Assembly (NCBI RefSeq): GCF_009389715.1
Contig: NC_052397.1
Location: forward strand, 14,146,129 to 14,210,128
Origin: Phoenix dactylifera
Taxonomy: Eukaryota; Streptophyta; Magnoliopsida; Arecales; Arecaceae
Length of the DNA: 64,000 nt
Direction: 5' to 3'
Notes under the pieces: generated by a model
What the model saw: the letters and a program-made list of their open reading frames with translations, nothing else
Told to the model about the DNA's origin: nothing
Database searches by the model: none
Made by a program: the position numbers and the translations under genes
In this document: positions 59,701 to 64,000 of the stretch, piece by piece
How positions within the stretch are numbered: the first letter of the stretch is position 1
Layout of the letters: every line of letters starts with the position of its first letter

Positions 59701-62700
59701 TCCAAATTAACATCCAGCTGTTGATTCCATTTGTTGATATGTTAAAAAGGAAGGAAAGGGGAAAAAAGAGAAAACCTGGCGAGAAAGAAAGGAATGGAGA
59801 GGTGAGTGTGCATCTGTTTCTCCTTCTCCTCTTTCTCCTCCTCCTCCTTCTCTTTGTTCTTCTTATTCTTCTTCAAGGGCGCCCCTGCCCATGCTTCTTC
59901 TTCTTCTTCTTCTTAACATTTTTTTTGTTAGATTGACAGATCTTATAATAGGAATTATTTAAATTTATGTACAATGTTTTTTTATTTTTATGTGTGTTTA
60001 TAATTTGATAATTCTTTGTTAAATATGTTTAAAAACATGTATTCATTATAATTATCTGTATATTGATATTTTGATGCCTCACTTCGTCAAGGCGTGTCTT
60101 GCATTGCCCCTAGGCTCGAAGAGACCTTGGCGCCTTAGTGCGCATCTTATCTAGATACGGCTTAATTATTTCTTGTTTCTGGTGCCAATGGTCAACCAGC
60201 TTCTTATCTTGTTTGGACGAAGAAATGAAATCATATCTAGATATGTACACTCCAGTCAAGCAAATGGTTCAAACTTCAAAGAAAGATGTAAACGTCACAG
60301 GAAGAAAATAACTCCAATTTCGAAGTTTATGGTAATTTCAGGTTCTTACAAAGTAATTTGCATTTTCTGGGAATGTTGTTAAGGTTGAAGGTAAAGTTTC
60401 TGTTATTACTTGGGCTAGGGCAGTGGGAAAAAGCTAATTTTAGAGTTCTGTTCTTATTATTCATTACTTAGAGTGAAGTGAAGATATTATTGATAGGAGA
60501 GGTGTTAATTTCTAATGTTTATGGGGTCTCTAATGAATTTGTTTTTTTTTTTTTCGTGGAGGCGGCGGGGGCGGGGGGGGGGGGGGGGTGTGTGGGTGTG
60601 TGTGGAGAGGTTGGAAGGTATATCCTCTAAGTAAGAACATGAAAACTGTAGATACCTTTGCCTCATCTTTTCTTTGCATGATCTTCAATCTGTTGTAGTA
60701 TAATATATCAAACTTTATTAATAAAAAAGAGACTGGTTAACAATCAACTGTAGCTAAATCATAGAGCTTATTAGATTCTCTTTAATATCTTTAGAATACT
60801 ATTAAATATTAATATTGGGTTAAATCTCATAGTACTTTTACTGATGAACGTATAGGCTTTATCTTTGGATAGTCAAATATAATGGATCCTACCTACATGA
60901 TGTCTTCTAGATTTCGTTAGGAGACATGTTTTTGTTCTGTTTAATTTGCATAGTGCATTAGAAGGAATCGATGAAGGAAAGTGGGAATCAATATGCCCAT
61001 GATCTTGGGTAGAGCTATTGCTTCTTTGCTTGGGCCTTACAGTAGAAATCAAAAAAGGTGGTTAGAATACCTTTGCTTTGAGCTAGATATTATGCTATTT
61101 GATTCAGTACTGCTAAGCTCGTATGTTCACATTTATTGATTATTTATTGTGACTATTTTCACATTGAGATTTAATTCACCTTAATATTTAACTTTTCAGT
61201 GCTTTGGTATGAATTGTTAAAAAGCCTGCAGACTTCATACCATCAAATCAGTTCAATCTCCTTGTATCAGACTTAGCAGTCTTTATCTTAAACATAGTCA
61301 ATTTCTTATTCGTATGTTTTTTCTATATTTCGTTAGATATTTGTAGTCAGTTAAAGTTTCATATTCATTATTTTGTTTTAGGCGGTATTTTTTCTTTATG
61401 TGCATGCCTGCAGGCCTGATACACGCCACATATGTGTTGATATTGGATTGGGTTTTCATGTGGAATTCACTTGGTCGGAAGCATTGGACTTCATTTCAGT
61501 GAGGGAAGCAAGGCTAGCAAGGTACTAGCCATCCTTCTTTACTATACACTGCTCATGTTCCCCCTGTATGCACACGCAGGCACATATTTATACCTTAGTA
61601 GCAGAAAGCTTCTTTCTGGATTGACCCACCCACTTCGAAGTCTCTCAGGAAACTTGCTCTTTCTAAGTGTTTCCTTTTCAATTTGTATTTTTGAGAGATC
61701 TGCTTCCAAACCTTCTCATGCTCCCACTAGGAATATACTAACATTGCACCAGCAGTTAACTAGGAATCGAACAGAGACATAGCTTATCAGTTTAACTAAT
61801 TTTTTGCGACTTTGCAAGATTTGCATGACATTTGCATGTGTGCATGCATGCCAAACTGAAACATGAGGGAGATTGCTTGCAGGCTCCGGTGATTAAAATG
61901 TGGATTTTCTGATGAAATAATGCATGAGAAAAGTTCTTTTCAACAGTCAATTATTTATCTTTAATTTGTTAGTTAACCTATTGTTTTTATTTTCTTTCAT
62001 CTTCTTAGTTTGGTTATCACCTTCTTTCTGTATCAGTTTCTGCCCTGGCAAAAAAGGGAAGTTAATGATGGGATTGGGATCTGGGAATTTAGTCTTTGTA
62101 AGAACACAGATTATTGCAAGTTGTATTTCTGTAAAAATGGTCCCATGGATGGGTAAGGTTTATTGGTTAGGATAATATACCAGATAGATATCTTTCTCCA
62201 TATAATGCTATTCATGTTGGAATTACACAATGCCACTGTGATGAAAGCCCACAGGTAATTGGCTTGTAAGATATGCTGGTGGAATGGTACTACTTGTTCT
62301 ACAATTTCTTTTTGGTGGGTAAACTGTCAATTAGTGGTGATTAGATACTGTAGGGGTTTAACTTAAATCTGGGCTCTATCCTCATTTACCTGATTTTATA
62401 AGTTGACTACAATGTCCTTTCTTCAGTTGGTGATTGTGAGGAATCATGGAGAAGGTGATTAGTGTGTTGATTGTGGTAGCATTCCATTTCTTATCTTCCT
62501 AGAAATGCTAATGAGTTGGAAACCAACCGATCCAAATAGAGTAGCATATTTGTATGCATGAGACCTTTTACCTTCTATTTCTTTCATTCCAATGCTTCAG
62601 GCATTTTCTTTTGCTTGTATTTTTCTTGTTTATGTTGTTCTGATTTTTTCATCTTATATTTTTGTATAATGTTCATCCTTTTTTAATTTTTGACAGGCAA

Positions 62701-62751
62701 ATAGATGAGTACACTCACCTTATTGCAAACATCAAAGCTCAAATAAAATTG
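56793..62751 (+). CDS. UXT: UXT homolog, prefoldin alpha-like subunit (last exon beyond window)
   Basis: Exons visible: 56793-56890, 56978-57007, 57134-57235, 61414-61521 and 62697-62751. All join in frame with GT-AG and give 131 residues; the family is about 150 long, so some 18 C-terminal residues (the conserved GIRELL region) must lie in a further exon after 64000. The protein is two long coiled helices around a short beta core (MVNLGSEVYMQADV, then HICVDIGLGFHVEFT), the prefoldin alpha plan. UXT proteins belong to the R2TP/prefoldin-like co-chaperone complex and also act with transcription factors in animals; the plant role is less known. I start at MDDARLRQEK because it matches the family; an in-frame ATG at 56724 would add 23 residues that look like leader. 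Exon 2 uses the donor at 57008 and exon 3 the acceptor at 57133, needed to read KVFQDLRRNIENLEKN. Intron 3 is 4.2 kb. Confidence 0.88.
59516..60155. repeat. Fold-back repeat with GGCGCC-type ends in UXT intron 3
   Basis: The left side carries AAAAGGCACCCCTAGATGCAAGGCAC and further GAGGCGAGGC-like words. The right side carries the complementary CAAGGCGTGTCTTGCATTGCC, CCTAGGCTCGAAG and GGCGCCTTAG. These form loose inverted ends around an AT-rich middle with CTC/TTC tracts. Short AAGGCGCC-type elements like this are widespread in plant introns; I cannot name the family. Confidence 0.4.
60541..60602. repeat. Homopolymer cluster: T-run then 16-base G-run and GT repeats
   Basis: A run of 13 T (60542-60554) is followed by a GGCGG-rich patch, 16 consecutive G at 60573-60588 and (GT)n/GTGTGG. 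On the plus strand the G-run could form a G-quadruplex in intron 3 of UXT. The exact run length is unreliable with most sequencing methods. Confidence 0.7.
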
Positions 62752-64000
62752 GTGTGTGTTATTATCTCTCTCTCTCTCTCTCTCTCTCTTATGCTTGTGC
62801 GCGGACACACGAACACACACACATGCACAAAAATATAGCATATGGGCCGAGTAATTTTGAGCCATAGGATCTGCAAAGTCTTGCTTGAACTTGGTAACAT
62901 GCTAAGAGTAAATCTTTTCAGCTGCATTGTCATTTTTTTTGAGAGAACAATAGGCACCGAAGTGCATCAAGAATTTTATTGCAGATTATTAAGAACAGAT
63001 ACGAAGAGAACAACTATGGAAAAAAAAGAAGAAAAATGAAGAGGGAAAAAATAAAGCAAAAGGAGAAGGTCCAAAGGCTGAAGGCCTTCTCATTTTACCA
63101 TCAGTTTCTGAATAAGTAATTCACATCCTCTACGTCTATCTAAGAAAGCAGCAGTCTCCAAGAACTCGGCAACCCTTTAGCTCATCGGATGACATCCATT
63201 ATCTCCCAGAGTCTCCTTTATGAACACCCTTCTACTCTTCTCTGACCATATCTGCCGACTGATAGCTGCGACTGTCATGACTCATTCTTTTTTCCATCCC
63301 TTACTCTTGTCCTTCATCATGGATAGGTTAGATCTACCTTGAGCCAGTCTACTACGGTACTTCAGCAATCTCCATAAATGTATACAGACTTTCTCTGCAA
63401 ATTTGCAGTTTAAAAATAGATTATCGAACGATTCCCACATTCAAATTGTATTACTAGTAGTGATGCATTAACTGATCTCTCTAACACAAAAGAAGAAAAG
63501 TTCAAACAAACTAAAGGTTTTATGTGTTGAAGGCTGGATCAAATTGCGTTTCCTCTATAAATTATAGTGACAACTGATAAGGTGGAAGACATAGGAAACT
63601 TTAATATTTCTAGGTATGTTAGTAATATTTGAAAATAAAGATAATTTGTAGAGCTGGATAAAATAAGTCAAAATTCAGAAATAAATGAATAAGATTTCAA
63701 AAAGAGAGTGAAAATTTGAATATACACTTCTACACTTATTGGAAATCTTATTTTATTATATTTTGATATGTTAACCAAAAATAATAACAATAATAAATAT
63801 CCTTGTGAGCTATGCTCAGATTTCTGTTAGGTCAATAACGCAAATGAATTTACAAACATGACATATAGCTAAGTTTAAAGTTCCTAGCTGGTAAACGAGA
63901 CGTGGTATTTAAGTTACCAATTTTCAAAAGGTCACCTAAGAGCCTATCTTTTCTTCATGAAGGGACTTACCATCTATCATCATCACAACTCATGTGTGCT
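62752..64000. other. UXT intron 5, last exon not found
   Basis: After the donor at 62752 come a CT tract and the LINE tail, then AT-rich sequence to the window end. No stretch encodes the expected GIRELL-type C-terminus in the right phase, so the last exon lies further right. Confidence 0.6.
62935..63455 (-). mobile_element. LINE (non-LTR retrotransposon) 3' end in UXT intron 5
   Basis: T-run at 62935-62942 is the poly-A tail on the minus strand. Upstream on that strand (about 63410-63285) a frame reads LFLNCKFAEKVCIHLWRLLK, like the zinc-binding tail of plant LINE reverse transcriptases, and another frame reads ISRQIWSEKSRRVFIKET, matching the usual WxxWxxRNxRIF end of these proteins. The frames are shifted against each other, so this is a decayed 5'-truncated copy. 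Confidence 0.6.

Overview
The window is nuclear DNA of a flowering plant. Genes are split by GT-AG introns, some several kilobases long. Spacers are AT-rich and full of decayed retroelements, and one intron holds a fragment of mitochondrial DNA. The gene set (ARGONAUTE 7, a FAR1-related protein, a RAP2-11/ERN-type ERF, plant LONRF and UXT) fits any angiosperm. The long introns and the style of the repeats suggest a monocot, possibly a palm such as oil palm or date palm, but that is an inference I could not test.

Layout. 1-1072 is a Copia-type LTR on the minus strand that has landed in the 3' part of a Ty3/Gypsy element of the Tat type (1073-3649). That element ends in a polypurine tract and a 676-bp LTR, and still carries a spliced antisense gene with a single in-frame stop. 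3650-9501 is spacer with SINE-like copies and a three-copy tandem repeat. 9502-22206 is an 18-exon TPR-RING-LON protein (488 aa). Its intron 14 holds a nuclear mitochondrial insertion with a broken atp8. 22207-27848 is spacer. 27849-29051 is a single-exon AP2/ERF factor (400 aa). 29052-37430 is spacer with a 230-bp CACTA-type MITE, a GC-rich block with a 69-bp tandem array, and an LTR-like tail. 37431-41111 is ARGONAUTE 7 in three exons (1013 aa). 41112-50255 is spacer with one perfect 20-bp-arm hairpin. 50256-53239 (minus) is a five-exon FAR1-related protein (872 aa). 56793-62751 (plus) is the prefoldin-like UXT gene, whose last exon lies beyond the right edge; its introns contain a LINE tail and a fold-back repeat.

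The five genes are not an operon or an obvious pathway. AGO7 acts in the miR390/TAS3 small-RNA pathway, the ERF and FAR1-related proteins are probable transcription regulators, LONRF is a probable ubiquitin ligase and UXT a probable co-chaperone subunit. FAR1-related and UXT are divergent, with start codons about 3.5 kb apart. I assembled the exon models by hand from splice sites, reading-frame continuity and remembered family sequences; transcript data would settle them. I found no convincing undescribed system. The most unusual items are the spliced antisense gene of the Tat-like element, the interrupted atp8 copy, the loss of the first transposase Asp in the FAR1-related gene, and the 69-bp repeat that keeps frames open on both strands.
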